Positions 1-9,880 of a DNA stretch of 64,000 nt are shown here, piece by piece. The stretch is taken from the NCBI GenBank assembly GCA_043736155.1, contig JAYTDA010000172.1, forward strand, positions 11,498-75,497, in the 5' to 3' direction. Made by a program: the position numbers and the translations under genes. Position 1 is the first letter of the stretch. Each line of letters begins with the position of its first letter. The stretch comes from JANNRR01 sp043736155. GTDB taxonomy: Bacteria > Pseudomonadota > Alphaproteobacteria > Rhodobacterales > Rhodobacteraceae. The notes below the pieces were generated by a model that was given only the letters and a program-made list of their open reading frames with translations, did not search any database and had not been told where the DNA came from.

Positions 1-1818
1 GATGCCGCCCGCCTGATCGATGCGATGCAGGTCGCCCCCTCCATCGCCATCGCGCCACCGCGCTATTCGGTGGAAATTCTGCGCAATTCCGATGGCATTT
101 CGCTGATCGGCCTGATCCCCTCTGCGGCTTCAGGGCGGGCGGCGATGCTGGCCTCGATTGCCCGGCTGGCCGGCGGTGTCAAGGTGACCGACATGCTGAA
201 CACCGCCGATTATACGGTGCCACCCAACTGGGACACCGCCGTTGCCTATGGCATAACGGCGCTGGAACTGCTGCCCCGGTCCAAGATCTCGATCCTGTCG
301 GACCGGGTCACCATTACCGCCATTGCCGACAGTGCCGCCGAAAAGCGGCGGATGGAAACCGCACTGGCCAAAAGCCAGCCAGCGGGGCTGGCGGTGGAAA
401 TGGCAATATCGGCACCCCGGCCGGTGATTACCCCCTTTACCCTGCGGTTCCTGATCGAACCGGACGCGGCACGGTTCGATGCCTGTTCCGCCGATACCGC
501 CCTGGCGCGGGATACCATTCTGGCGGCGGCCACCAAAGCGGGGCTGCAGGGCAAGGCGGATTGTGTGCTGGGCCTTGGTGTCCCCTCGCCCAACTGGGCA
601 CAGGCGGTGGCCACCGGCATTGCCGGGCTGGCGGAACTGGGTGGGGGCAGTCTGACCTTTTCCGATGCCGATATCAGCCTGATCGCCGGGCCAAAGGTCG
701 ATCAGGCCAGCTTTGACCGGGTGGTCGGCGATCTGAATGCCCGGCTGCCCGAAGTGTTTTCGCTGAAAGCGGTGATGCCGGAACAGACCGCCGCTGTGGT
801 CGCCAGTGCCGGACCGGTGGAATTCACCGCAGCGCTGTCCGACGACGGGCAAGTGCAGCTGCGCGGCCGCCTGCCCGATGAACGGGTCCGCGATGCGGTT
901 GACAGCTATGCCCGTGCCCGCTTCGGCTCGGAACAGGTTTACACCGCTACAAGGCTGGATGGCGGTTTACCCGCTGGCTGGCCGTTGCGGGTGCTGTCGG
1001 CGCTGGAGGCACTGGCGGAACTGGACCGGGGCACGGTACTGGTGCAACCCGGGGCGCTGGAAATCAGGGGGGTCACCGGCAACCCCGATGCCAGCGCCAC
1101 CATCGCCCGTATCCTGTCGGAAAAGCTGGGATCAGGGCAGGATTTCCGCATTGTCGTCGCCTATGACAAGGCGCTGGACCCCAATGCCGGGCTGCCGACG
1201 CCAAGGGAGTGCGGCGCCAACATCGAAACCCTGCTGACCCGGCAAAAGATCGGCTTTGAACCCGGCAAGGCCGAAATTGACCCGGCAACCGGCTCCACCA
1301 TCACGGCGATTGCCCGGGTGCTGGCGCGCTGTGGGGCAATTCCGTTTGAAATCGGTGCCCACAGCGATGCCCAGGGCCGCGATGCCATGAACCTGTCGCT
1401 GTCCCAGGCGCGGGCCGAGGCGGTGGTGCTGGCGCTGGCGGAACTGGGTGTTGCGGTGGCGGGGCTCAGCGCCAGGGGCTATGGCGAAACCCAGCCGATT
1501 GCCGACAACAAGACCGAATCCGGCCGCGAAGCCAACCGCCGCATCGTGTTCCGCCTGCTGGTGCCAGAGGCAGAGGCCGGGGCGGTTTCGCAGGCCACAG
1601 TCGCCGCTGATGCCGCTGCTGATGCCGCCGCGCCTGTGGCGGGTGCTCAAGGTACCACTGCACAATCCCCCGTGACAGATGCTGCGCCAGCAGATAGCTC
1701 TGGTGCCAACCCGAACCCCGCAGCGGCAGCGGCAGACCCACAGGTGGTGGTGCTGCCTGCGGCACAAAATCAGGCCCGACCAAAGCCCCGCCCGCCTGCG
1801 CCGAAAGCCGAAAACTGA
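1..1818 (+). CDS. OmpA-family outer membrane protein, 5' end cut by window
   Basis: The reading frame is open from the first base of the window, so the true start lies upstream; an internal ATG at position 25 is unlikely to be the start. The C-terminal third carries an OmpA-type peptidoglycan-binding domain, with the typical IxxHxD-like segment (IGAHSDAQGRD), the SxxRAxxVxxxL helix and the conserved NRRIVF end. The part before it is built of repeated BON-like units of alternating strands and helices. A low-complexity Ala/Pro tail of about 70 residues follows the OmpA domain. Likely role: envelope protein tethered to peptidoglycan. The next gene is co-directional 32 bases downstream and also looks membrane-anchored. 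Confidence 0.85.
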   Translation, partial: DAARLIDAMQVAPSIAIAPPRYSVEILRNSDGISLIGLIPSAASGRAAMLASIARLAGGVKVTDMLNTADYTVPPNWDTAVAYGITALELLPRSKISILSDRVTITAIADSAAEKRRMETALAKSQPAGLAVEMAISAPRPVITPFTLRFLIEPDAARFDACSADTALARDTILAAATKAGLQGKADCVLGLGVPSPNWAQAVATGIAGLAELGGGSLTFSDADISLIAGPKVDQASFDRVVGDLNARLPEVFSLKAVMPEQTAAVVASAGPVEFTAALSDDGQVQLRGRLPDERVRDAVDSYARARFGSEQVYTATRLDGGLPAGWPLRVLSALEALAELDRGTVLVQPGALEIRGVTGNPDASATIARILSEKLGSGQDFRIVVAYDKALDPNAGLPTPRECGANIETLLTRQKIGFEPGKAEIDPATGSTITAIARVLARCGAIPFEIGAHSDAQGRDAMNLSLSQARAEAVVLALAELGVAVAGLSARGYGETQPIADNKTESGREANRRIVFRLLVPEAEAGAVSQATVAADAAADAAAPVAGAQGTTAQSPVTDAAPADSSGANPNPAAAAADPQVVVLPAAQNQARPKPRPPAPKAEN

Positions 1819-1850
1819 TCCCATGGCCGACTCCAGATGACCCACTCCAG

Positions 1851-2177
1851 ATGAACCGTACCGAATTCGTCATCGCCACCGCGATCATTCTGTTTGTCGC
1901 CTTTGGCCTTGGCTGGTTTGCCTATTGGCTGTTGCACCGCTTTACCCGGGTGACCCAGACCGAAATGGATGAGCTGGAACGCATGGCGCATGATCTGCAT
2001 GAAGCCGAGGAATTGCGCGATCAGGCGATTGCCTATCTGGAACAGCGCGAAGCCGAACTGACCAGCCAGTTGCGCCAGACCGGGGCGGAACTGCAAGCCA
2101 CCATGGACGGCCTGCGCGAGGCCCGCGCCGAAGCCGAAGACCTGCGCGCCTACATGTCACGGATCAACGCCGGCTGA
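1851..2177 (+). CDS. Small membrane-anchored coiled-coil protein
   Basis: A 108-residue protein with one N-terminal transmembrane helix (about residues 7-27) followed by about 75 residues of charged Glu/Leu/Arg-rich sequence of the kind that forms a coiled coil (ELERMAHDLHEAEELRDQ and on). No catalytic motif is visible. It directly follows the OmpA-family gene and probably shares its transcript. The layout resembles small inner-membrane scaffold proteins of Rhodobacterales, but I do not recognise a characterised family. Confidence 0.75.
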   Translation: MNRTEFVIATAIILFVAFGLGWFAYWLLHRFTRVTQTEMDELERMAHDLHEAEELRDQAIAYLEQREAELTSQLRQTGAELQATMDGLREARAEAEDLRAYMSRINAG

Positions 2178-2288
2178 AAGCCGGGCGGATTTCGAGCCCT
2201 GCGCCCGTCGGGTCCGATGCCAAAGCGGCGCTTGAATGCCGGTTTCCGCCGGGTAGCTGATAGCAGCGTGACCCGGCGCGACGGCATG

Positions 2289-2314
2289 AAAAAAGGGGCA
2301 GGTTTCCCTGCCCC
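2289..2314 (-). terminator. Rho-independent terminator of the beta-barrel gene
   Basis: An 8-bp perfect GC stem (GGGGCAGG/CCTGCCCC, 2295-2302 with 2307-2314) with a 4-base loop. On the minus strand it is followed by six T. It sits 33 bases past the stop of the minus-strand gene at 2348-3178. Confidence 0.85.
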
Positions 2315-2347
2315 AAAGGTGTGAAAAAGATTCCGGAACTGCCGGGG

Positions 2348-3178
2348 TCAGAAACCGAAGACCAGCGAAAGGCCCACGGTATTGTCAGTCTTGATGGCAC
2401 GGCTGTCGTTATATTCGCTCAGATAGCTGATGCGGGTCGAAATCGCATCGCTCACCTTGAAGCTGACACCCAGGTCATTGTTGACTCGCAGTGCAGAATT
2501 CGACGACAGAACGTCGATATCGTCGGACACAGACACCATGTCGTTGATCTTGTAATAGAACCGCGAAGAGGCAAGATAGCCCACTTCGGTCACATCATTG
2601 CCGACACCATCTTTCAGATAGCTGGCACCGACACCGGCCTGCACCCGCCAGGCCATGGATTCGGTATTGATGAACCGGTAACCGGGACCGACACCCAGAA
2701 ACGCATCGGTCTTGGTATCGGCAGCGGTGGTTGCCAGACCGTCATTCTGGACCCGGCCCAGAATAAAGCCGTAGAATCTGTCATTGATGTAATAGTTGAC
2801 ATCATAGACGCCAAACACATCCTGCTTGGATTTCACCCCGGCGGCTTCGCTGAAATCGATCGCCATGCCGATGGTCTGGACCCATTGGCCAGAGGCAAAG
2901 CGCAACCGGGTGCCCAGCGAGAAATCCTGGGTGTCGGTGTTGCCCTTGGTGCCGGTATAGCTGAGCGATGCCGATCCCGACAGGCCTTCGCGGATATCGG
3001 GGTTGCCAAAGCGGAAATCGTCATTGGCCCGTGCCTGATCGTCGGCAACCTTGGTTTCAATGTCATCCAGCCGGTCATTCAACGCGGTGATACCGACCAG
3101 ATCACTCTGGGCAGCGGCGGCGGTGGTCAGCAAAGCAAAGGTGGCGGCAGCGGCGCCAAGCCGTTTCATTTTGGTCAT
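2348..3178 (-). CDS. DUF481-like outer membrane beta-barrel protein
   Basis: A 276-residue protein with a Sec signal peptide (start MTKMKRLG, cleavage likely after TAAAAQS) and a body of alternating amphipathic strands ending in VGLSLVFGF, with a terminal Phe as in outer-membrane barrels. The pattern matches YdiY/DUF481 proteins, which contain phrases like FLGVGPGYRF and YLSEYND. The start at 3178 is chosen because AGAGGATA precedes it at good spacing and the signal peptide begins there; the frame stays open 126 bases further up. Transcription ends at the hairpin at 2289-2314. The substrate is unknown. Confidence 0.8.
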   Translation of the reverse strand: MTKMKRLGAAAATFALLTTAAAAQSDLVGITALNDRLDDIETKVADDQARANDDFRFGNPDIREGLSGSASLSYTGTKGNTDTQDFSLGTRLRFASGQWVQTIGMAIDFSEAAGVKSKQDVFGVYDVNYYINDRFYGFILGRVQNDGLATTAADTKTDAFLGVGPGYRFINTESMAWRVQAGVGASYLKDGVGNDVTEVGYLASSRFYYKINDMVSVSDDIDVLSSNSALRVNNDLGVSFKVSDAISTRISYLSEYNDSRAIKTDNTVGLSLVFGF

Positions 3179-3432
3179 GGTATCCTCTTGATCGTTTGCC
3201 CATTGATGTTTGCCCAAACCCAAGGTCGGCCGGACGATTTGCCATGACGGATATCTAGGGGTGCCAGCCCCGCATGTGAAACAAGGATGCCTCTTGCAAG
3301 CCATGAGAATTACTCGTGGTTACAGACCCTTGAATTGTGGCAAGCCATGCACTGCGGCGAAAGCTGATGCAGGTTAGGACCTCGGCGGAAGTCCCGCCTT
3401 TCATCCAGCCGCTGTCGGCAGATATCAGCCTA

Positions 3433-4314
3433 TCAGATCAGGTCGATCACGTCTTGTGTGTCAGACTCCGCCTTGGCGACGACAGAAACCAGTGTCTGAT
3501 TGGCAACAAGCGCCAGGTCTTCATCCAGATCATCACGCCACACCGACCATGCCGGATAGTGAAAGGAGGGGGCGTCCGGAACCATGTGCATCATGCCGCT
3601 GTCGGTATAGCGCTTGACAAAGCGGGCGGGCAGATAGGCGGCATAGTCGCGTTCCAGCACAAAGCGCGCCGCCAGCGATCCGATATCCAATGTCAGCCCG
3701 GGATTGGTGAATTTGGCCAGATGACTGGCGTGGAACTGCAGGAATTCGGGGCCCCAGTCGACAAAGGCATAGCGGCCCTTGATATCCTCGGTCCGGTGGG
3801 TTTCAAACGGGGCCACCAGCACCAGTTCATCCTCCAGCAGCTTCTCGACACTCAGCCCCGGCCGCAGCGACGGCCGGTAGGTCAGCGAGATCTGCATCAC
3901 CCCTTCGGTCATCGACCGGGTCAGCGAGTCGGGCAGCCCCAGTTCCGCCTTCAGACTCAGGTCGGGCATCGCCTGGCGCAACCCGTCGATCCAGCGAAAC
4001 CCCATGCGCGGCCACAACGACACCTGGGCCCCGATGGTCAGCGACCGGCTGTACCCCTCGGGGATGGCGACCTGTTGGCAGGCCTGGCGCCAGTTGCGCA
4101 GCAGAACCTGGGCAAACCCTTCGAATTCCTTGCCGGCCGGCGTCAGTTCGGCGCCGGTACTGGAGCGGGTGAACAAAGGGCGGCCCAATTGGCTTTCCAG
4201 CCGCTGAACCCGCAGACTGACTGCCGACTGGGTGACAAACAGCTTGTCAGCGGCAGACACGAATGACCCCGCTTCGGCGACTTCGATGAAGGTCTTGATC
4301 AGGGCCAGGTCCAT
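3433..4314 (-). CDS. LysR-family transcriptional regulator
   Basis: A 293-residue protein with the N-terminal LysR winged helix-turn-helix (MDLALIKTFIEVAEAGSF, then AADKLFVTQSAVSLRVQRLE) and a C-terminal effector-binding domain of two alpha/beta lobes. The start at 4314 fits the family start exactly; the frame runs on upstream through a tandem repeat and is not coding there. It is divergent from the RTX protease gene at 4749 with about 430 bases between, so it might regulate that gene, but LysR targets cannot be read from sequence. The effector is unknown. Confidence 0.9.
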   Translation of the reverse strand: MDLALIKTFIEVAEAGSFVSAADKLFVTQSAVSLRVQRLESQLGRPLFTRSSTGAELTPAGKEFEGFAQVLLRNWRQACQQVAIPEGYSRSLTIGAQVSLWPRMGFRWIDGLRQAMPDLSLKAELGLPDSLTRSMTEGVMQISLTYRPSLRPGLSVEKLLEDELVLVAPFETHRTEDIKGRYAFVDWGPEFLQFHASHLAKFTNPGLTLDIGSLAARFVLERDYAAYLPARFVKRYTDSGMMHMVPDAPSFHYPAWSVWRDDLDEDLALVANQTLVSVVAKAESDTQDVIDLI

Positions 4315-4417
4315 TGCCGGAACTGGAAACCAGCACGGGAAACAAGTCAACCAGATCAGGCGTGACCGGGCAAAAAGCGCGGCTGGTTTTGCGCTGGAGC
4401 CTGTCGGGCAAAATGCC

Positions 4418-4471
4418 TGATCCGGGCCTGTCCCGGGTCTGATCCGGGTCTGATCCGGGCCTGATCCGGGG
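4418..4471. repeat. Five 11-bp tandem repeats
   Basis: Four full copies and one near-complete copy of the unit TGATCCGGGYC follow each other without spacers; the second copy reads TGTCCCGGGTC. The array lies between the divergent LysR and RTX protease genes, about 100 bases upstream of the LysR start. It may be a regulator site array or simple slippage. Confidence 0.9.
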
Positions 4472-4483
4472 TGACAACCGGTG

Positions 4484-4557
4484 TTGGCGCAAGACATGCG
4501 CAAAACACGGACGCCAGGGTCAGTCTGGCGTTGCGATCACCGTCGGACCGACCCTGG
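4484..4557 (+). repeat. Dispersed hairpin repeat, copy 1
   Basis: A 24-bp block (4484-4507, beginning TTGGCGCAAG) is followed after 6 bases by a 17-bp stem (4514-4530 with 4541-4557, one mismatch and two G-U pairs) around a 10-base loop. The same 24 bases occur exactly, in inverted orientation, at 28459-28482, again next to a long hairpin. Both copies border an RTX gene: this one lies upstream of the protease at 4749. Confidence 0.8.
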
Positions 4558-4748
4558 AAATCCCCGATGTGACAAGCAACCCGTCGCCCCGGTGACGAAA
4601 GCGCTGCGGCCCGGCTTGTCTTTCGTGCAAATACTCCCTGCTGCCCCACCCGGCGGCAACAGCGGCTGGATTAGTGCTGAAGTCATCGCCGTTTCATGAT
4701 AAAGCGGCATCGTTCAACCCTTTCATCCGCTGCCACCGGAGGATTTTC

Positions 4749-6251
4749 ATGCCCAACGATTTTACCGGCCTGCTCACCGGCTCCTATTGGAGCGGGATCG
4801 AGGTTGCGGGCAAACCCACCATCGTCACCTATTCTTTCCCGGCCACCGCGACACCGCCGGGCTATATTGCCACCCTCAACGACCCCAACCTGACGCCCGC
4901 CGCCATTGCCAGCTATCAGGGCTTTGACGCCGCCGAACAGGCACTTGCCCGCACGGCACTGGCGGAATGGGGCAATGCATCGGGGCTGATCTTCATCGAA
5001 GTGGCACCCGGGCAGGGCGACATCAATTTTCAAAAGTTGGATTTTTCCGGCACCGGCTATGATGGCGCGGGCGGCATTGCCTATCGCCCGTTCGGCACTT
5101 GGGATGGCAGCAGCTATCCGTCGTTTACCGGTGATCTCGATAGCGCCGGTGATGTGTTCATGAACAGCGACATCCCGGTGACCTATGGCACCTTGCTGCA
5201 TGAAATCGGCCATGCCCTCGGGCTGAAACATCCGATGGAAGTCTGGACCCAGTTTGCCGCCTGGCCGCCGGTGACCCATGCGGTGTGGGATGTGAATGAT
5301 CCGGTGCTGACCATCATGGCCGAGGGCAGCGGCGCCGGTGGCACCGGCCATCTGACCGCCATCGACATTCAGGCGATCCAGTTCATCTATGGCACCCAGG
5401 CACAGGATGGCACCCAGGTCGCATCCTGGTCGTGGAACGCAACAACCCAGACGCTGACGCAGAACGGTTTTGCCACCGATGATGTGATCCGGGGCTCATC
5501 GGTCAAGGATATCATCCGAGGCAATGCGGGCAATGACGCGCTGTTCGGCCTCGCCGGGGCCGACAGCCTGATCGGGGCTGCCGGCAATGACAGCCTGTTT
5601 GGCGGCACCGGCAGGGATACGCTGGTCGGTGGGCTGAATGACGACAGCTACTTTGTCGATACCGGCGATCTGGTGACCGAAGCGGCCAATGCCGGCTATG
5701 ACCGGGTGTTCAGCGGCGTCAGCTTTGCCCTTGCCGCCAATGTCGAGGAATTGACCCTGTTCGGCGCCACCGGTCTGACCGGCACCGGCAACGCGGGTGC
5801 CAATACGATCTTTGGCAATGGCTTTGGCTGTCTCCTGAAGGGTCTGGGTGGCGGCGATTACATCGTGGGCGGCGCTGGCAACGACAGCCTGACCGGCGGC
5901 GCCGGGGCCGACCTGATCTATGGTCAGGCCGGGGCAGACCGCTTCGTGTTTGGCGCTTTGGCCGATTTTGCCGCCGCGGCCACACCCGACGCCATCGGCG
6001 ATTTCAGCACCGCCGAGGGCGACAGGATCAACCTGTCAGCGATTGATCCAAATTCAGTGGTGGCGGGCAATCAGGCCTACAGCTTCATCGGCACCGCCGC
6101 CTTTTCCGTCACTGGCCTGTCACAGGTCCGCTATGTGGTGCAAGGGGCCGATGTACTGGTGCAAATCGATACCACCCGCGATCAGATCGCGGATCAGACC
6201 CTGCTGCTCTATGGTGTCAGCGCCTTGGTGGCGGCGGATTTCATTCTGTAA
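4749..6251 (+). CDS. Serralysin-like RTX metalloprotease
   Basis: A 500-residue secreted zinc protease of the M10 type. The zinc motif HEIGHALGLKH is at residues 151-161, and a Met near residue 190 (LTIMAEG) fits the Met-turn. From about residue 275 nonapeptide calcium-binding repeats appear (GNAGNDALFG, GAAGNDSLFGG), with a second set near residues 375-405 (GGAGNDSLTGG). There is no N-terminal signal peptide and the C-terminus is hydrophobic, as expected for type I secretion. The start at 4749 follows a CCGGAGGA ribosome site; the frame is open to 4674. The middle part resembles serralysin-like sequences of Rhodobacterales. No ABC exporter lies nearby. Confidence 0.9.
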   Translation: MPNDFTGLLTGSYWSGIEVAGKPTIVTYSFPATATPPGYIATLNDPNLTPAAIASYQGFDAAEQALARTALAEWGNASGLIFIEVAPGQGDINFQKLDFSGTGYDGAGGIAYRPFGTWDGSSYPSFTGDLDSAGDVFMNSDIPVTYGTLLHEIGHALGLKHPMEVWTQFAAWPPVTHAVWDVNDPVLTIMAEGSGAGGTGHLTAIDIQAIQFIYGTQAQDGTQVASWSWNATTQTLTQNGFATDDVIRGSSVKDIIRGNAGNDALFGLAGADSLIGAAGNDSLFGGTGRDTLVGGLNDDSYFVDTGDLVTEAANAGYDRVFSGVSFALAANVEELTLFGATGLTGTGNAGANTIFGNGFGCLLKGLGGGDYIVGGAGNDSLTGGAGADLIYGQAGADRFVFGALADFAAAATPDAIGDFSTAEGDRINLSAIDPNSVVAGNQAYSFIGTAAFSVTGLSQVRYVVQGADVLVQIDTTRDQIADQTLLLYGVSALVAADFIL

Positions 6252-6275
6252 AGCAGGTCCGGAAAGCAGCTTGAA

Positions 6276-6998
6276 TCACCCCGGAACCTGTCCGGCGGAT
6301 GGGGATTGGCTCCTCACGACCGGCGCTGTCAAAGCAGCCAGTGACTGGCGCTGCTGCCCGGTTTCATCGAAATTCTCCGGGGCCAGCCATCTGCGATAGG
6401 CGTCGTGCAGGCGCGGCCAGTCCTTGTCGATCACCGCAAACCACGCGGTATCGCGGTTGCGGCCCTTGACGATGCTGGCTTGGCGGAACAACCCTTCATA
6501 GGAAAAGCCGAACCGTTCGGCGGCGCGGCGCGATGCCAGGTTCAAGGCGTCGCATTTCCACTCATAGCGGCGATAGCCCGCGTCAAACGCCCATTGCATC
6601 ATCAAGAACAGCGCCTCGGTCGCTACCGCGCTGCGCTGCAACCGGGGGGACAGGGTGATGTGACCCACCTCGATCGACCCCGCCTCGGGGGTGATGCGCA
6701 GATAGCTGGCGACCCCGCCAAGATCGCCGTTACCCATTGATCTTATGGCATAAAAATACGGATCGGCGCTGGCCGCCATGCCGTCAACCCAGTGCCGATA
6801 GTCTTCGAGCCGGTCAAATGGACCATAGGGCAGATAAGACCAGATGGCGTCATCGGCGCGGTTGGCGGCAAACAGCCCCTCGGCATGGGCCGCAGCATCC
6901 AGCCGTTCCAGCTGCGCCAGCCGCCCGTGCAGGACCGCAGGTCCGGGGCGTTCCGGCACTGTCCATCCCGCAACCCTTTCGCCGAATTCCTGCTGCAT
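6276..6998 (-). CDS. GNAT-family N-acetyltransferase (RimJ/RimL type)
   Basis: A 240-residue protein with the RimL-like fold: a substrate-side N-terminus, then IEVGHITLSPRLQRSAVATEA forming the acetyl-CoA binding loop region, and the C-terminal RRAAERFGFSYEGLFRQA segment characteristic of this subfamily. The start at 6998 has GGAGG upstream. It is convergent with the RTX protease, with 24 bases between. The substrate could be a protein N-terminus or a small amine; the sequence does not decide. Confidence 0.88.
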   Translation of the reverse strand: MQQEFGERVAGWTVPERPGPAVLHGRLAQLERLDAAAHAEGLFAANRADDAIWSYLPYGPFDRLEDYRHWVDGMAASADPYFYAIRSMGNGDLGGVASYLRITPEAGSIEVGHITLSPRLQRSAVATEALFLMMQWAFDAGYRRYEWKCDALNLASRRAAERFGFSYEGLFRQASIVKGRNRDTAWFAVIDKDWPRLHDAYRRWLAPENFDETGQQRQSLAALTAPVVRSQSPSAGQVPG

Positions 6999-7056
6999 CA
7001 CCGCCCCTCCGTCTTGCCCGGACCCTATCCGGCACAAAGCGTCGGCGCCACCCCGA

Positions 7057-8289
7057 CTACAGCAACAGCCCGAAATCGCTTCCCATATCCAGCCCCGGAA
7101 ACACCGTGTTTTCGATCAGCGCCGCATCCAGACCGAACATCCCGCGCATCACCCAGGCGGCATGGGCGCGGACATCCGAGGTTGGCATCAGATCGCGGCG
7201 GGCATAAAGATCCGCCTCTGCCAGCCCCGGCCATTGCCCCAGCACCCGCCCGCCCCTGACCGCGCCACCGGCCAGCAGCATCAGCCCGCCGGTGCCATGA
7301 TCGGTGCCGTTCGACCCGTTTTGCCGGGCGGTGCGACCAAACTCGGTCATTGCCACCACCGCCGTATGGCGCCAATTGGCCCCCAACCCGTCTTTCAGCG
7401 TCAACAGGGTGTTTTGCAAGGCCGCCAAGGCCCGTTTCAACGCGGCTTCCTGATCGCGGTGGGTATCCCATCCGGCGATGGAAAAAGCGGCGATCCGGGT
7501 CGCTTCGTTCAGGCGCGCGGCGGCAAAGGCAGCAACCGGGTCAATGCGCGCCGGTATCGGGGCGCTGGCCAGATCGGCCTTCATCCCGGCTTCCATCGCC
7601 GCCATTTCCGCCATTTCCGCCGGGTCTGCCAGCCGTTCCGCCAGATCCATCGCCGACAGAGCGGCGTCGCGGAACACCGGGTCCTGGTGATAGACCTGCT
7701 CCAGCAGGGTCCGGGCCTGCGGGGTCAGCGTCAGGCGGCTGGTCGGGGACCATTGGGTAAAGCGGGCAGGCCCGCGCAACACCTTCATCTCATCCCGGCC
7801 GAGGGCAAAGGCGGTTTCCGCCTGCATTCCCGGCACCACCTGCAACATCCGGTTCAACCAGCCGTCCTGCACGTTGGCCATGGCCAGATCGAACCCGGTG
7901 CCGCTTTCCAGCAGGTCCTGCCCATCGAAATGGCTGCGCTTGTCGCGATATGGCGTTGACACCGCATGCACAAACCCCAACGCGCCGGCATCCCACCACG
8001 GCTTCAACCCGGCCAGCGCCGGATGCAGCGCGAAATAGCCATCCAGCGGCAAGCCGTCACCCCCGGCTCCGGCGGCAAAGCCGGGGCGCAGACCGGCAAA
8101 CGCCGCATCCCCCACCGGGCGCACCACATCCAGCCCATCCATCGCCCCGCGCAGGATGATCACCACCAGCCGCTGATCACCGGGGACCGAGGCCAGGGTA
8201 ATCCCCGACATCAGCGGATGCGCCGCCGCCGAACAGCCGATCAGCGCCGACCCTTTCAGAAACAGCCGCCGAGACAGACCCTGTGCCAT
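7057..8289 (-). CDS. DUF1501 protein with Tat signal
   Basis: A 410-residue protein with a twin-arginine signal (SRRLFLKGSALIG) at its start, then the sulfatase-like DUF1501 domain (VVIILRGAMDGLDVV, SHFDGQDLLESG, AVVAMTEFGRTARQNGS, TDHGTGGLMLLAGG). The fold is of alkaline-phosphatase type but activity is undescribed. The start at 8289 places the Tat motif properly. It lies 8 bases behind the DUF1800 gene; the two families usually occur together and are thought to act in the periplasm. Confidence 0.9.
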   Translation of the reverse strand: MAQGLSRRLFLKGSALIGCSAAAHPLMSGITLASVPGDQRLVVIILRGAMDGLDVVRPVGDAAFAGLRPGFAAGAGGDGLPLDGYFALHPALAGLKPWWDAGALGFVHAVSTPYRDKRSHFDGQDLLESGTGFDLAMANVQDGWLNRMLQVVPGMQAETAFALGRDEMKVLRGPARFTQWSPTSRLTLTPQARTLLEQVYHQDPVFRDAALSAMDLAERLADPAEMAEMAAMEAGMKADLASAPIPARIDPVAAFAAARLNEATRIAAFSIAGWDTHRDQEAALKRALAALQNTLLTLKDGLGANWRHTAVVAMTEFGRTARQNGSNGTDHGTGGLMLLAGGAVRGGRVLGQWPGLAEADLYARRDLMPTSDVRAHAAWVMRGMFGLDAALIENTVFPGLDMGSDFGLLL

Positions 8290-8297
8290 GATTTTTC

Positions 8298-9686
8298 CTA
8301 TCTGCGGTTGAATTCGGGCGAGGCGAGGATGATGCCGGTGCCGACCGGAAAGCTTTCGGCCCGTTCGGCAGCCAGCACCAGACCGGGGCTGGCGGCATCG
8401 GCCAGCGCTGCCCTGACCATCAGGCGCGGGTCCGGCAGGTCCGCTGCCAGCTGCGACGGGGCAGTCATTGCCCATTGGATCCGCGCCGCCAACCCCGAAG
8501 GGGTCACCCAGGCCTCGGCCTCCTCGGGCCAGCCGTTGGGGCCGGTTGGTTGCTGATAGGGCTGCCCCATCAGCTGCAGCGGGTCGATCAGCTGCGTCTT
8601 GATCTGCCGCGCTGGCAGGTTCAGCAGCCGGTGCGGCGGTACCGCCAGCGCCCGCAGCGCGGTGGCGATGAAATCCATCGGTTGCCGGACCTTTTGAAAC
8701 ACCGGGTCCCAGGCCGCAGGATGGGCCAGCATCGCCGCATAAACCTGCGCCAGATCGCCGTCACTGTCGGCAAAGGCCGAGGCCATCGACGCCACCAGTC
8801 CGGGGTCAGGCACATCCGCCACGAAATGCACCGCCAGCTTGCGGGCGATATGGCGGGCGGTGTCTGGATGACGGGCAATATCGTGTAACGCCGCCACCAC
8901 ATCCGCCAGCGTCGCAGGCCCCGCGCTGCCGTAGCTGTTGCCCAGCACCACCTCTGCCCCCGGTTCCGCCATCCCCGGGCTGAACCGAAACCCGGTTGCA
9001 AGCGAAAAGGTCAACCCGGTCAACAGCTTGGCAAATGACCGCACATCCTCCTGGCGATAGGCGCCATCGACCCCAAGGGAATGCAGTTCCAGAATTTCCC
9101 GCGCCAGATTCTCGTTCAACCCGCGCTTTTGTCGCAGGGCAATCGGCGCATTGGGGCCGAATGACCCGACCTGATCCAGATAGACCAGCATCACCGGATG
9201 CAGCGCCGCCGCCACCAGCAGATCGCCGAATTTGCCCGCGACATGCGGGCGGATCGCGTCATCGACATAGGCCAGCGGTCCCATCATCTGCGCCGTGGTC
9301 TTGGACCGCACGGTGAAATGGTCGGCCCAGAACCAGACCAGCCGTTCGCGAAAACCGACAGGTGCGGCGACGGCGCGGGCCAGGGTGATGGCGGCACCGC
9401 GCTGATAGCGCTCGCCCAGCGCCCGCCTGGCCTCGGTCAACGCAACCACAGCGGCAGGGTCCGGTGCCGTGCCGGTGGCCTTGACGCCGCGCGCGGCGCG
9501 CTGGGTCTCCAGATAGGACTGTGCTTCGGCCGTGGTGTCGGCAAAACCCGTCACCGGAAACCGCGCCACCGCCCGGTCTTCGCCCGCCAGATCCGCCAGC
9601 AGCGCTACGGCATCCGCCGACGGCTCCTGCCCCGGCGACAGACCAAAGCCAAAACGGATCGCGGCAACGGTGGCGGGAAAGGTCAT
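8298..9686 (-). CDS. DUF1800 protein, partner of DUF1501
   Basis: A 462-residue protein with the hallmark DUF1800 segments: AIRFGFGLSPGQ at the N-terminus, FWADHFTV, NENLAREILELHSLGVDG, and ARKLAVHFVADVPDP. It is the upstream gene of a two-gene operon with the Tat-exported DUF1501 protein. The start at 9686 begins at the family's conserved N-terminus; the open frame upstream is not similar to the family. No signal peptide is obvious. Function is unknown. Confidence 0.9.
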   Translation of the reverse strand: MTFPATVAAIRFGFGLSPGQEPSADAVALLADLAGEDRAVARFPVTGFADTTAEAQSYLETQRAARGVKATGTAPDPAAVVALTEARRALGERYQRGAAITLARAVAAPVGFRERLVWFWADHFTVRSKTTAQMMGPLAYVDDAIRPHVAGKFGDLLVAAALHPVMLVYLDQVGSFGPNAPIALRQKRGLNENLAREILELHSLGVDGAYRQEDVRSFAKLLTGLTFSLATGFRFSPGMAEPGAEVVLGNSYGSAGPATLADVVAALHDIARHPDTARHIARKLAVHFVADVPDPGLVASMASAFADSDGDLAQVYAAMLAHPAAWDPVFQKVRQPMDFIATALRALAVPPHRLLNLPARQIKTQLIDPLQLMGQPYQQPTGPNGWPEEAEAWVTPSGLAARIQWAMTAPSQLAADLPDPRLMVRAALADAASPGLVLAAERAESFPVGTGIILASPEFNRR

Positions 9687-9880
9687 GGGCGGCCTATCGG
9701 GACTGGTCCTGGAAACATGTTTTGCAGGGCCGTGCCCCGCAATCCCTAAATAGGCGCTTGCCAGCCACTCTGCATCCCCCCGCCGGCGGCGCAGGGCGGA
9801 AACCTGCCGGTCCTCGGATATGGCCACGACAGCACCCTGTTACCTGCTGCTGCCATTTTCTGTTCAAAAATATCCCACGG

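Noticed and set aside
2321..3247. Plus-strand frame opposite the beta-barrel gene
   Set aside because: No ribosome site or domain; the minus strand has signal peptide, barrel pattern and terminator.
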